The notes: a model not told the origin generated them from the sequence alone. Numbered from the stretch's first letter, positions 1 through 6,766 are shown. The stretch: 7,747 nt of DNA from Holophaga sp. (GCA_030691225.1 JAUYES010000699.1:1-7747), one strand, 5' to 3'. Numbers and translations are program-made.

Positions 1-159
1 AGCCTGGGTGGGTATTTCCAAGAGCAGTTGGGGCGTATTTTGCGCGTTGGGGATGAAATCAAATCCCAAGGCTGGCGGATCCGCGTGCTCGAAATGCGTG
101 GCATGGCTCCAGCGAAATTCCTGCTGCGTCCCTCCAATGGCCATGACACCAACCCTTGA
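1..159 (+). CDS. C-terminal fragment of a CorC/HlyC-type (transporter-associated domain) protein
   Basis: Frame 1 is open from the window edge to a TGA at 157-159 and gives the last 52 residues of a protein whose start lies outside the window. The peptide begins SLGGYFQEQLGRILRVGDEI and continues with a GWRIRVLEM segment. This matches the general pattern of the CorC_HlyC transporter-associated domain (T-x-GG-x-x-x-E-x-LGRIP-x-x-GD, then a beta strand ending V-LEM-x-x-R-R-I). In that family the domain sits at the C-terminus after two CBS repeats, often after a DUF21 membrane domain; the proteins are linked to magnesium/cobalt export or are called hemolysin-like. None of the upstream domains can be seen here, so soluble CorC and membrane-bound HlyC/TlyC types cannot be separated. 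The 3' end overlaps the start of the next gene by about 17-23 bp, which suggests one transcript and coupled translation. Confidence 0.75.
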   Translation, partial: SLGGYFQEQLGRILRVGDEIKSQGWRIRVLEMRGMAPAKFLLRPSNGHDTNP

Positions 160-985
160 TGGCTTCCTGCTCACCGCAGGACTGGGCACCCGCATGGGCC
201 CCCTTTCTCAAGTGCTACCCAAACCCGCCTGGACCCTGCGCGGCAAGCCACTCCTGCGCTGGGGCGTCGACGCCATGCAGGCCGCTGGGCTGAATCACCT
301 GGCCTGCAACGCCCATCACCTTCCCGAACGGCTGAAGGCAGCCGCCGAAGGAGCCGTGGAAGTCTGCGACGAACCGCTTCTCTTGGGGAGTGCGGGAGGC
401 CTACGTCATGCTCTGGGCCGTGCAGCGAACCCACTGGCCGTATGGAATGGGGATGCCCTGGCCGAGGTCCCTTGGGCGACCTTTATGGCCGAACACCAAC
501 GGCGCAATGCCGAACTGAGTTGGCTGTTGGTGCCCCATCCGGGCGGTCCCTGGAATCCGGTATGGCTGGATCACGCAGGTTGCCTGTGCCCCCAAGGCGA
601 AGGAAGCCAAGGTCCCTATCACTTCACGGGCGCGGCCCTCTGGAGCTCTGCAGCACTGGCGCTATTGCCCGAAGGCCCCTCCGATACCAAGGCCGATATT
701 CTGCTCCGCCTGCGCCATCATGCGGGCATTGTGGTGGAACCTTTTCCCTGGCTGGATATCGGCAGTCCCGATCATTTGATTGCCGCGGCAAGCCAGGTTG
801 CACCAGACCAGGAAGGTCGGATGGCAGGTTGCTACATCCACCCCACGGCTCACCCCACGGGCGCCTTCCAGCGCTGCGTCTTCGGACCCGGAGCCCAACC
901 GCCCCCCGGAATCCACGATGCCAATGCGCTTTGGTTCGAACGATCTGGACGGCAGGTGCGCTTGAGCCTTGATCCAGGTTTTTGA
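137..985 (+). CDS. murU: MurU-like sugar-1-phosphate nucleotidyltransferase (probable N-acetylmuramate-1-phosphate uridylyltransferase)
   Basis: This is a nucleotidyltransferase of the NDP-sugar pyrophosphorylase fold. Counting from the ATG at 143, LTAGLGTRM at residues 10-18 and PKP at 26-28 form the nucleotide-binding signature. A GSAGGL motif follows (about 78-83), then WNGDA with the metal-binding aspartate, an FTGAALW segment, and WLDIGSPDHL, which resembles the end of the MurU catalytic domain. MurU joins MurNAc-alpha-1-phosphate and UTP to give UDP-MurNAc in peptidoglycan recycling. The kinase next door (1082-2071) looks like AmgK, the enzyme that makes this substrate, and that supports the specific name. 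The reading frame stays open upstream to position 8, but that part overlaps the CorC-like frame, so the start is ATG 137 (MAMTPT) or ATG 143; neither has a clear Shine-Dalgarno. The product is about 280 residues, longer than the roughly 220 of Pseudomonas MurU as I recall it. The extra tail contains hexapeptide-like turns. A hexose-1-P or other NDP-sugar enzyme is the alternative. Confidence 0.72.
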   Translation: MAMTPTLDGFLLTAGLGTRMGPLSQVLPKPAWTLRGKPLLRWGVDAMQAAGLNHLACNAHHLPERLKAAAEGAVEVCDEPLLLGSAGGLRHALGRAANPLAVWNGDALAEVPWATFMAEHQRRNAELSWLLVPHPGGPWNPVWLDHAGCLCPQGEGSQGPYHFTGAALWSSAALALLPEGPSDTKADILLRLRHHAGIVVEPFPWLDIGSPDHLIAAASQVAPDQEGRMAGCYIHPTAHPTGAFQRCVFGPGAQPPPGIHDANALWFERSGRQVRLSLDPGF

Positions 986-1001
986 TCCGAGAACAGTTCC
1001 A

Positions 1002-1032
1002 TTGAAATCCATCTGTACCAAGAGACGATAAC
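1002..1032 (+). promoter_or_regulatory. Weak candidate promoter in the gap before the amgK-like gene
   Basis: The 96-bp gap between the nucleotidyltransferase and the kinase is about 50% G+C by my count, visibly lower than the flanking genes, and encodes nothing convincing. It contains TTGAAA (1002-1007, 5/6 to the -35 consensus) and GATAAC (1027-1032, 4/6 to the -10 consensus) with a long 19-bp spacer. A start near 1039 would give a leader of about 40 nt for the kinase and possibly glgP. The match is poor and may be chance. Confidence 0.18.
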
Positions 1033-1081
1033 GACCCTCAGAAATCGGAAGGGCATCGCCCATCCTGGATAAACTGGCACC

Positions 1082-2071
1082 ATGGAACCCCGACTGCAGA
1101 CCGTGCTCGATCGATGGGAATGCCGCAACCCCCGGCCTTTGAGTGGGGATGCAGGCGCTCGCCAATATTTCCGGGTGGATCACCCCCAACTGGGCACAGC
1201 CTTGGTGGTGCTGTACCCGTTCAACGACCCCGAAAAACTCGATGACCCCTATTTTGATTACCGGGCAATGCAGGCCTTTCTGGATCCCGTGGTGCGCGTG
1301 GCCACCATCATCCAGTGCGCCGATGAAGAGCGCTGCATGCTGATGGAAGACCTCGGCGATATTTCCTTGGAACGCCATCTGACCTTGCACCCCGAGGAAG
1401 AACTCCAGAGGGCTGAAGAAGTGGCCCATCTCCTCACCACCTGGCTGGGATTGCTGACGGACGGCGCCCCGAGCCGAGCCTTTTTCATGCTGCGCGCCTT
1501 CGACCGCGAAAAGTTCCAGTTCGAATGGGATTACTGCCGTCGGCATTTCTTTCAGGACTTCCTTCAAAAGGATCCCCCCGGTTGGCTAGAGCGCCTCATG
1601 ACCGATATCCACGCCGGGCTTGAGCCCCGTGCCCGCTATCTGGCGCACCGGGATTTCCATGTGCGTAATTTGATGGTGCGTGGCGATCAACTCGTGGTAC
1701 TGGATTTTCAGGACGCCCGGCGGGGCGCTGCCACCTACGACCTAGCCTCCATCCTGTTTGATGGCTATTGGGATTGGGCGCCCGAGGCGCGTGATCTGCT
1801 GGTGGATCGTGTCCGACAGGAACTGAATTGGTCCGAACGAACCCTGTGGGAAGAACTGAGCCTGAGCGCCCTTCAGCGCAATTTCAAGGCCCTGGGCACC
1901 TTCGGCTTTCAATTGCTTCAGCGCAAAAAAACCTATTTCGCCCCGGCCATTCCCCGCACGCTGCGCCATATCCTGAGCCACTTTCAACGCATGAATCACG
2001 GCGAGGGAGTCTTGGCCACGGAGCACTGGATCCGTCTGGCAGAAAAACGATTACTCAAGGGTGAAGAATAG
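1082..2071 (+). CDS. amgK: AmgK-like anomeric MurNAc/GlcNAc kinase (aminoglycoside phosphotransferase fold)
   Basis: This 329-residue protein has the aminoglycoside/choline kinase fold. SGDAGARQYFRV at 21-32 is the nucleotide loop and MEDLGD at 88-93 is in the hinge region. HRDFHVRNLMV at 189-199 is the catalytic loop, with Asp191 as catalytic base and Asn196 as metal ligand. DFQDA at 208-212 carries the DFG-like metal aspartate, and the helical QRNFKALGTF at 265-274 is typical of the AmgK/YihE-related subgroup. The length is close to that of Pseudomonas AmgK. In that pathway AmgK phosphorylates the anomeric hydroxyl of cytosolic MurNAc or GlcNAc, and MurU then makes UDP-MurNAc, bypassing the fosfomycin-sensitive MurA step. 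The neighbouring MurU-like gene supports this role. An in-frame TAA at 1070-1072 fixes ATG 1082 as the first possible ATG start. There is no strong Shine-Dalgarno. Ambiguity remains because this fold has many substrates, but DFQDA plus QRN-KALG favours AmgK. Confidence 0.78.
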   Translation: MEPRLQTVLDRWECRNPRPLSGDAGARQYFRVDHPQLGTALVVLYPFNDPEKLDDPYFDYRAMQAFLDPVVRVATIIQCADEERCMLMEDLGDISLERHLTLHPEEELQRAEEVAHLLTTWLGLLTDGAPSRAFFMLRAFDREKFQFEWDYCRRHFFQDFLQKDPPGWLERLMTDIHAGLEPRARYLAHRDFHVRNLMVRGDQLVVLDFQDARRGAATYDLASILFDGYWDWAPEARDLLVDRVRQELNWSERTLWEELSLSALQRNFKALGTFGFQLLQRKKTYFAPAIPRTLRHILSHFQRMNHGEGVLATEHWIRLAEKRLLKGEE

Positions 2072-2115
2072 AAGCCCGTTACAGTCCTTGCCCCACCCTT
2101 CGAAAGAGACTCATC

Positions 2116-4590
2116 ATGGTTATCGGAATTCGGAAGATTCCCCAACCCGCTGCCGGAAAAATCGATGTGCCTGGCATCATCGAGGCCTTCTCGAATCGGA
2201 TGAAGTATTCCATCGCCAAGGATCAGTACATCGCCCGCGACCTCGATGTTTATCATGCCCTTGCCTTTGCAGTCCGCGATCGTTTGATGGAACGGTGGTT
2301 CCGAACCCAAAACGCCTATTACCACCAGGACGCCAAGCGGGTGTATTACCTGTCCCTTGAATTCCTGATGGGGCGATCGCTGCTCAATAACATCCTCAAT
2401 CTAGGCGCCGAAGACCCCTATACCCAGGCCATGGAACAACTCGGTTTTGAGCTGGAGGATATCGCCCAAAAAGAGTGGGATGCCGGGCTTGGCAACGGCG
2501 GCCTGGGCCGCCTCGCGGCTTGCATCCTGGACGCTGCCGCCACCTTGGAGATCCCCTTTTACGGCTATGGCATTCGTTACGAGCACGGCATCTTCCGACA
2601 AAAGATCATCGACGGTTCTCAAGTCGAGTCTCCGGATAGTTGGTTACGCTACGGAAACCCGTGGGAAATCCAGCGTTCCGATGCCATTTTCCCCGTACGG
2701 TTTTACGGCCGAACCTCTGGCTATACCGACGAGCAGGGCGAGTACCACGTGAATTGGGTGGACACGCAGGATGTCTGGGCCATGGCCTACGACACGCCCA
2801 TCGCCGGTTTCCGTAATGGCACCGTGAATACCCTCCGGCTATGGTCCGCCAAGTCCAGCCGGGAGTTCGACTTGGCCCATTTCAACGCGGGCGAATACGT
2901 CCAGGCCGTGGAAGACAAAAACGTCTCCGAAAACATCTCGAAGGTGCTCTACCCAGCTGATGATCAGAGCGCAGGCAAAGAGTTGCGGCTCAAACAACAA
3001 TACTTCTTCGTATCGGCAACCCTACAAGACGTTGTCCGCCGTTTCAAAAAACGTCCGCAGTGGGTCTGGGCTGAATTCCCCGACGAAGTTGCCATCCAAC
3101 TGAATGACACCCACCCGGCCCTGGCGATCCCCGAACTGATGCGGGTCCTCATGGACCAGGAAGGCCTTGGCTGGGAACTCGCCTGGGATCTAACCCAGCG
3201 GGTATGCGCCTATACCAATCACACGGTTCTACCGGAAGCGCTGGAAGTTTGGCCCACGGCGTTGATGCGAAACCTGCTGCCCCGCCATTTCGAAATCATC
3301 GAAGAGATTGACCGTCGTTTCCGAATCGTCGTGCGGGAGCATTACCCCTTCAACGAGGCCAAATTGCAGCGCCTCGCCATCATCGACAACGGCCACAGCG
3401 TGCGCATGGCCAACCTTGCCATCGTCGGCAGCCATTCCGTTAACGGTGTGGCTCAGCTCCACACCGATATCCTGAAGGCCTCCACGTTCTCCGAAATGAA
3501 CGAACTCTTCCCCGGTCGCCTCAACAACAAGACCAACGGCATCACACCTCGGCGCTGGTTGTTGAAATGCAATCCCGGACAAGCCGCCCTGATCACCGAG
3601 GCCCTTGGCGAGCGGTGGATGAAGGATCTGGACGAACTGCGCGGTTTGAGCGAATTTGCCGATGATGCGAGTTTTCAGGAACGCTGGACTCAGACCAAGC
3701 GGGAAAACAAGGAACGCTTTGCCGCAACCATTCAGCATGCCCAAGGCACGATCCTTGACCCGACCTATCTCTTTGATATGCAGGTAAAGCGCATCCACGA
3801 GTACAAGCGGCAATTGCTGAACCTCCTGCATGTGGCGACCCTGTGGAATCGCCTGCGCGATGGCCAGGATGCCGGTGTTCCCCGCGCGGTCATGATTGGC
3901 GGAAAGGCCGCTCCGGCCTATTGGGTGGCCAAGCACATCATTCAACTGGCCAATGCTTTGGCTTCGGCCATCAACACCGACCCTGCATGCCAGGGCAAGC
4001 TTTCCGTTGCCTATCTAGAAAATTACCGCGTGTCGTTGGCCGAACAGATTTTCCCCGCCTGCGAACTCTCAGAGCAGATTTCCACCGCCGGGATGGAGGC
4101 CTCGGGCACCGGCAACATGAAGGCTGCCCTCAACGGTGCCCTCACCATCGGCACGCTCGATGGCGCCAACGTGGAAATCAAAGATGAAGTGGGTGATGCC
4201 AATATCTTCATTTTCGGCCACACCGCCCAAGGCATCGTGGAACTTCGGGATTCGGGTTATCGCCCCCGAGAATGGGCCGCCAGAAACTCGGAATTGCAGC
4301 GCGCCATCGACACCATCGCTCGCTTGGATGGCGGCCGTTTCGAACCCATCGCTCGCATGCTGCTGGAATCCGACCACTACTTCCACTGCGCCGACTATGC
4401 CGCCTACCTGGAAGCCCAAACCCGCGCCTCGGAGACCTACGCTCGCCCCAAGGATTGGGCCCGCATGTCCATTCTCAACGTGGCTGGCATGGGACGTTTC
4501 TCCATCGACCGCACCGTGCGGGAATATGCGAAGGACATTTGGAATGCCCAAAGCGTCTCGGTGCCACTGGAACTTCCCGAAGCCACTTAG
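2116..4590 (+). CDS. glgP: Glycogen/starch/maltodextrin phosphorylase
   Basis: A full-length 824-residue family 35 glycosyltransferase, similar in size to E. coli GlgP and MalP. It cleaves terminal alpha-1,4-glucosyl units of glycogen with phosphate to give glucose-1-phosphate in the cytosol. Visible landmarks are GNGGLGRLAA from residue 126, QLNDTHPA from 328, YTNHTVLPEALE at 366-377 with active-site His369, NGITPRRW at 474-481, and DMQVKRIHEYKRQ at 554-566 (phosphate/PLP-site lysines and arginine). EASGTGNMK at 661-669 ends with Lys669, which forms the Schiff base with pyridoxal phosphate. No catalytic element is missing and there is no frameshift. ATG 2116 is preceded by a purine-rich GAAAGAGA (2102-2109) at suitable distance. 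It begins 44 bp after the kinase, so it probably belongs to the same transcript. Its TAG stop (4588-4590) interlocks with the stop of the convergent adenosyltransferase gene. GlgP and MalP subtypes cannot be told apart here; no other glycogen gene is in view. Confidence 0.96.
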   Translation: MVIGIRKIPQPAAGKIDVPGIIEAFSNRMKYSIAKDQYIARDLDVYHALAFAVRDRLMERWFRTQNAYYHQDAKRVYYLSLEFLMGRSLLNNILNLGAEDPYTQAMEQLGFELEDIAQKEWDAGLGNGGLGRLAACILDAAATLEIPFYGYGIRYEHGIFRQKIIDGSQVESPDSWLRYGNPWEIQRSDAIFPVRFYGRTSGYTDEQGEYHVNWVDTQDVWAMAYDTPIAGFRNGTVNTLRLWSAKSSREFDLAHFNAGEYVQAVEDKNVSENISKVLYPADDQSAGKELRLKQQYFFVSATLQDVVRRFKKRPQWVWAEFPDEVAIQLNDTHPALAIPELMRVLMDQEGLGWELAWDLTQRVCAYTNHTVLPEALEVWPTALMRNLLPRHFEIIEEIDRRFRIVVREHYPFNEAKLQRLAIIDNGHSVRMANLAIVGSHSVNGVAQLHTDILKASTFSEMNELFPGRLNNKTNGITPRRWLLKCNPGQAALITEALGERWMKDLDELRGLSEFADDASFQERWTQTKRENKERFAATIQHAQGTILDPTYLFDMQVKRIHEYKRQLLNLLHVATLWNRLRDGQDAGVPRAVMIGGKAAPAYWVAKHIIQLANALASAINTDPACQGKLSVAYLENYRVSLAEQIFPACELSEQISTAGMEASGTGNMKAALNGALTIGTLDGANVEIKDEVGDANIFIFGHTAQGIVELRDSGYRPREWAARNSELQRAIDTIARLDGGRFEPIARMLLESDHYFHCADYAAYLEAQTRASETYARPKDWARMSILNVAGMGRFSIDRTVREYAKDIWNAQSVSVPLELPEAT

Positions 4591-5147
4591 CCCTTCGGCA
4601 CCCACTCCACATCGCCCACACCCGACAGCGCATTCTCGGCGCGGGACAGGGCAAACAGCCAATCGCTCAAGCGATTGAGGTAGGTAAGCACCAGCGGTGA
4701 AACCGAATCCTCGGCCGCCAAAGCCACGGCTTCGCGCTCGGCGCGACGGCACACAGTGCGCGCGAGATGAGCGTAGGCAGAGGCTGGGCCACCCCCTGGC
4801 AGCACGAAATTGACCATGGGCGGAGCCAGGGCTGAAAGTCGATCGATATCGCCTTCCATAGCTGCGATTTCCCAAGTGGGACGCGTCATCTTTGCGCCGA
4901 GCTTGGACAGTTGTTCGGAGGGTGTGGCCAGCACGGCCCCGATGACAAAAAGATCGTTTTGAATTTCCGGTAAGCGTTCACGGGCACCCGAAGCCTCGGA
5001 GACGTGAAGTCGCAATACCCCAATGACGCTGTTCAGTTCATCCACCGTGCCATAGGCCTCCAGGCGCGTGTGGGATTTGGTAACCCGCCTGCCGCCGAAA
5101 AGGCCCGTTGTGCCTTCATCTCCGGTGCGTGTGTAAAGTCGGCTCAT
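4587..5147 (-). CDS. PduO-type cob(I)alamin adenosyltransferase (corrinoid adenosyltransferase)
   Basis: A 186-residue ATP:cob(I)alamin adenosyltransferase of the PduO/MMAB family, which transfers the adenosyl group of ATP to reduced cobalamin to make coenzyme B12. The N-terminus YTRTGDEGTTGLFGG (residues 5-19) is the family's ATP-binding signature. It is followed by AYGTVDELNS (31-40), the FVLPGG turn (114-119), CRRAER (133-138, with conserved Arg and Glu) and NRLSDWLF (158-165). Together these cover the whole trimeric helical-bundle enzyme, and the length is normal. ATG 5147 has a close GAGG ribosome site (about 5152-5155). The gene follows pyrE by 30 bp and is probably cotranscribed with it. 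No other cobalamin gene or B12-dependent enzyme is visible, so its user (for example methylmalonyl-CoA mutase or a class II ribonucleotide reductase) must lie elsewhere. Its TAA stop lies within the end of glgP on the opposite strand. I leave the symbol empty because cobO, pduO and mmab are used inconsistently for this family. Confidence 0.94.
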   Translation of the reverse strand: MSRLYTRTGDEGTTGLFGGRRVTKSHTRLEAYGTVDELNSVIGVLRLHVSEASGARERLPEIQNDLFVIGAVLATPSEQLSKLGAKMTRPTWEIAAMEGDIDRLSALAPPMVNFVLPGGGPASAYAHLARTVCRRAEREAVALAAEDSVSPLVLTYLNRLSDWLFALSRAENALSGVGDVEWVPKG

Positions 5148-5177
5148 GGTTCCTCAGAAGCTTTTGGATCGTTTTGA

Positions 5178-5813
5178 TTAGGCCCCGCCGCGCGCTTTGC
5201 TCCAGGCGCCAGCATCCCGTCGCCATTCGCCTAAAGAAGCCCGGTCATCGCCCACGAGAATGCCCTTGGCTTCGGCCCGCTGAGCCAATTCATCGAAGGT
5301 GGCCAGCACCCGCAAAGGCACGTTGGATGCGACAAACGCCGCTTCCGCCACGGGGAGTCCGTAGCTAAAGAGCGCCAGAATTTCGAGAACTTCCGCGCCT
5401 TCCGCACGCAACCCTTCCACGCACTTTAAGCTGGAACCGCCCGTGGAGATGAGGTCCTCCAACAGCACCACGCGATGCCCCTGCGTGTTTGGCCCTTCCA
5501 CTTGACGCCCCATGCCATGTTTCTTAGGTTCAGGGCGCACGTAGGACATGGGCAGGTTCAAGCGATCCGCCACCAGCGCCGCCCAGGGAATACCGGCCGT
5601 CGAGGTGCCTGCAATCAGCGTTGGGCTGACTTCTGAAGCACGCTGGGCCAGGGCTTCCACAATCTGAGATCGAAGGGCGGGATCGCCCAGCAACTGACGG
5701 TTATCGCAGTAGATCGGCGCCTTCAGCCCGCTGGCCCAGGTGAAGGGATCACGAGGCGAAAGACGCACGGCACCCACCTCAAGCAATCCAGCGGCAAGAT
5801 CAAGCTGGGTCAT
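5178..5813 (-). CDS. pyrE: Orotate phosphoribosyltransferase
   Basis: The 211-residue product joins orotate and PRPP to form orotidine-5'-monophosphate, the fifth step of de novo UMP synthesis, in the cytosol. The N-terminus has the substrate-binding segment FTWASGLKAPIYCDNR (24-39). The flexible catalytic loop is YVRPEPKKHGMGRQVEG (91-107), including Arg93, Lys97 and His99. The PRPP-binding motif VVLLEDLISTGGSS lies at 115-128 with its paired acidic residues Glu119 and Asp120. In the loop, the position after Arg93 is Pro rather than the Lys of the enteric enzyme; I recall Gram-positive homologues also lacking that Lys. ATG 5813 overlaps the TGA of the upstream gene as ATGA, and AGGAG (5819-5823) sits 5 nt upstream, so translation is probably coupled. 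No other pyrimidine gene is nearby. The next gene is the adenosyltransferase, 30 bp downstream. Confidence 0.96.
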   Translation of the reverse strand: MTQLDLAAGLLEVGAVRLSPRDPFTWASGLKAPIYCDNRQLLGDPALRSQIVEALAQRASEVSPTLIAGTSTAGIPWAALVADRLNLPMSYVRPEPKKHGMGRQVEGPNTQGHRVVLLEDLISTGGSSLKCVEGLRAEGAEVLEILALFSYGLPVAEAAFVASNVPLRVLATFDELAQRAEAKGILVGDDRASLGEWRRDAGAWSKARGGA

Positions 5814-6748
5814 GGAAGCTCCTGACTGATATCCGCAACGGGAAATTTACTCATGTAGCGCTCGGCGCCATCGCAAAGCAGCGTGACTACGCGACTGCCC
5901 TTGGGCAGTTCCTGGGCCAGCTTCATGGCCGCCCAGACATTGCAGCCGCTGGAACCACCCACCAGACAGCCTTCCAGCCCGATGAGCTGCCGGGCCGTGG
6001 CAAGGCTATCTTCATCACTCACATCGATGATGCGATCCGCCAAGGAAAGATCCAGAACGGCAGGCACATAGGTGCTGCCGATGCCTTCCACAGTCCATTC
6101 CCCCACTTCCTTGTCGCCATAGCAGGAGCCCACTGGCTGCACGCAGCAAGCCAGGAGGCGGGGATTGAGTTCCTTCAGGCGCCTCACGATGCCCGTAAAA
6201 GAACCACCGCTACCGGCTGCAATGGCGATGCCATCCACGCGCCCTTCCATTTGCTCCCAGATTTCCTCGGCGGTAGTGGCATGGGTGCCGGGGTTATCCC
6301 AATTGTCATATTGGCGACTGAGCCAGGCATGGGGAATGGTGCGGGCCAATTCCTCCGTATGGGCCACGGCGCCACTCATGCCGAGGCTCTTGGGCAGCAC
6401 CACCAATTCAGCCCCAAGGGCCTTCACCAACTGCATTTTCTCTTGGCTGTACTTCGTGGTCATCACGATGATGCAGCGGTAGCCCAGCGCCTTGCAGGCC
6501 AAGGCCAGTGCGAGGCCTGTGTTGCCCGCCGTGGCTTCGATGACCGTGGATTGGCCAGGAATCAACTCGCCCCGGGCCTCGGCGGCCCGGATCATGCCGA
6601 TCCCGATGCGATCCTTGATGCTGCCGGCAGGATTGAGGTATTCCAATTTCCCGAAGAGTTCCACCTCAGGCGCAAAGCGCTTGAGCCGCAACAACGGTGT
6701 ATTTCCAATGAGATCGAGAATGGAATCAATGGCGGGTGGGGCAGGCAT
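5810..6748 (-). CDS. PLP-dependent cysteine synthase / cystathionine beta-synthase family enzyme
   Basis: A 312-residue beta-family PLP enzyme. The core IGNTPLLRL (14-22), NPAGSIKDR (39-47, Lys45 being the PLP Schiff-base lysine), EATAGNTG (71-78, the substrate and PLP asparagine loop), GSGGSFTG (179-186, the phosphate-binding loop), EGIG (221-224), GGSSG (264-268) and CDGAERY (292-298) are all in place. These enzymes replace the beta substituent of serine or O-acetylserine with sulfide or homocysteine. There is no C-terminal CBS-domain pair, so it is not the long eukaryotic-type cystathionine beta-synthase. The usual TSGNTG loop reads TAGNTG, and combined with GSIKDR and EGIG this recalls, from memory, the O-acetylserine-dependent cystathionine beta-synthase type (MccA). 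Plain cysteine synthase (CysK/CysM) remains possible. I choose ATG 6748 over the TTG at 6751 because GGAG (6754-6757) lies 5 nt before the ATG but only 2 nt before the TTG. Its TGA overlaps the pyrE start. Confidence 0.88.
   Translation of the reverse strand: MPAPPAIDSILDLIGNTPLLRLKRFAPEVELFGKLEYLNPAGSIKDRIGIGMIRAAEARGELIPGQSTVIEATAGNTGLALALACKALGYRCIIVMTTKYSQEKMQLVKALGAELVVLPKSLGMSGAVAHTEELARTIPHAWLSRQYDNWDNPGTHATTAEEIWEQMEGRVDGIAIAAGSGGSFTGIVRRLKELNPRLLACCVQPVGSCYGDKEVGEWTVEGIGSTYVPAVLDLSLADRIIDVSDEDSLATARQLIGLEGCLVGGSSGCNVWAAMKLAQELPKGSRVVTLLCDGAERYMSKFPVADISQELP
5819..5823 (-). promoter_or_regulatory. Ribosome binding site of pyrE, inside the upstream gene
   Basis: AGGAG on the minus strand lies 5 nt before the pyrE ATG and within the last codons of the cysteine synthase-like gene, so ribosomes ending the first gene sit next to the start of the second. 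Together with the ATGA overlap it supports one transcript and fixes the pyrE start. Confidence 0.7.
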
Positions 6749-6752
6749 CAAT

Positions 6753-6757
6753 ACTCC
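6753..6757 (-). promoter_or_regulatory. Ribosome binding site that decides the start of the cysteine synthase-like gene
   Basis: GGAGT on the minus strand is followed by ATTG and then ATG at 6748. The spacing suits the ATG and is too short for the adjoining TTG at 6751. Confidence 0.6.
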
Positions 6758-6766
6758 AGAAACTCC

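Noticed and set aside
8..136. N-terminal extension of the nucleotidyltransferase frame
   Set aside because: The same DNA in frame 1 encodes the recognisable CorC/HlyC C-terminus, and the extension is Cys/Ser-rich with no family resemblance, so the real start is at 137 or 143.
662..1567. Long minus-strand open frame (301 codons) across the nucleotidyltransferase end and the kinase start
   Set aside because: It is antisense to two genes with clear catalytic motifs, has a His/Gly/Gln/Phe-rich composition typical of an antisense shadow, and matches no family I recognise. Only its stretch in the 986-1081 gap is kept as a minor note.
3229..3945. Minus-strand open frame of 238 codons within glgP
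   Set aside because: It lies wholly antisense to conserved phosphorylase sequence including the His369 motif and the DMQVKRIHEYK motif; no own ribosome site or family resemblance was seen.
4069..4875. Minus-strand open frame of 268 codons antisense to the glgP end and overlapping the adenosyltransferase
   Set aside because: Both overlapped genes have full motif sets; the frame is Gly/Arg-rich with no domain and is a compositional shadow.
6749..6751. TTG as start of the cysteine synthase-like gene
   Set aside because: It adds one residue and sits only 2 nt from the GGAG ribosome site; the adjoining ATG has better spacing.
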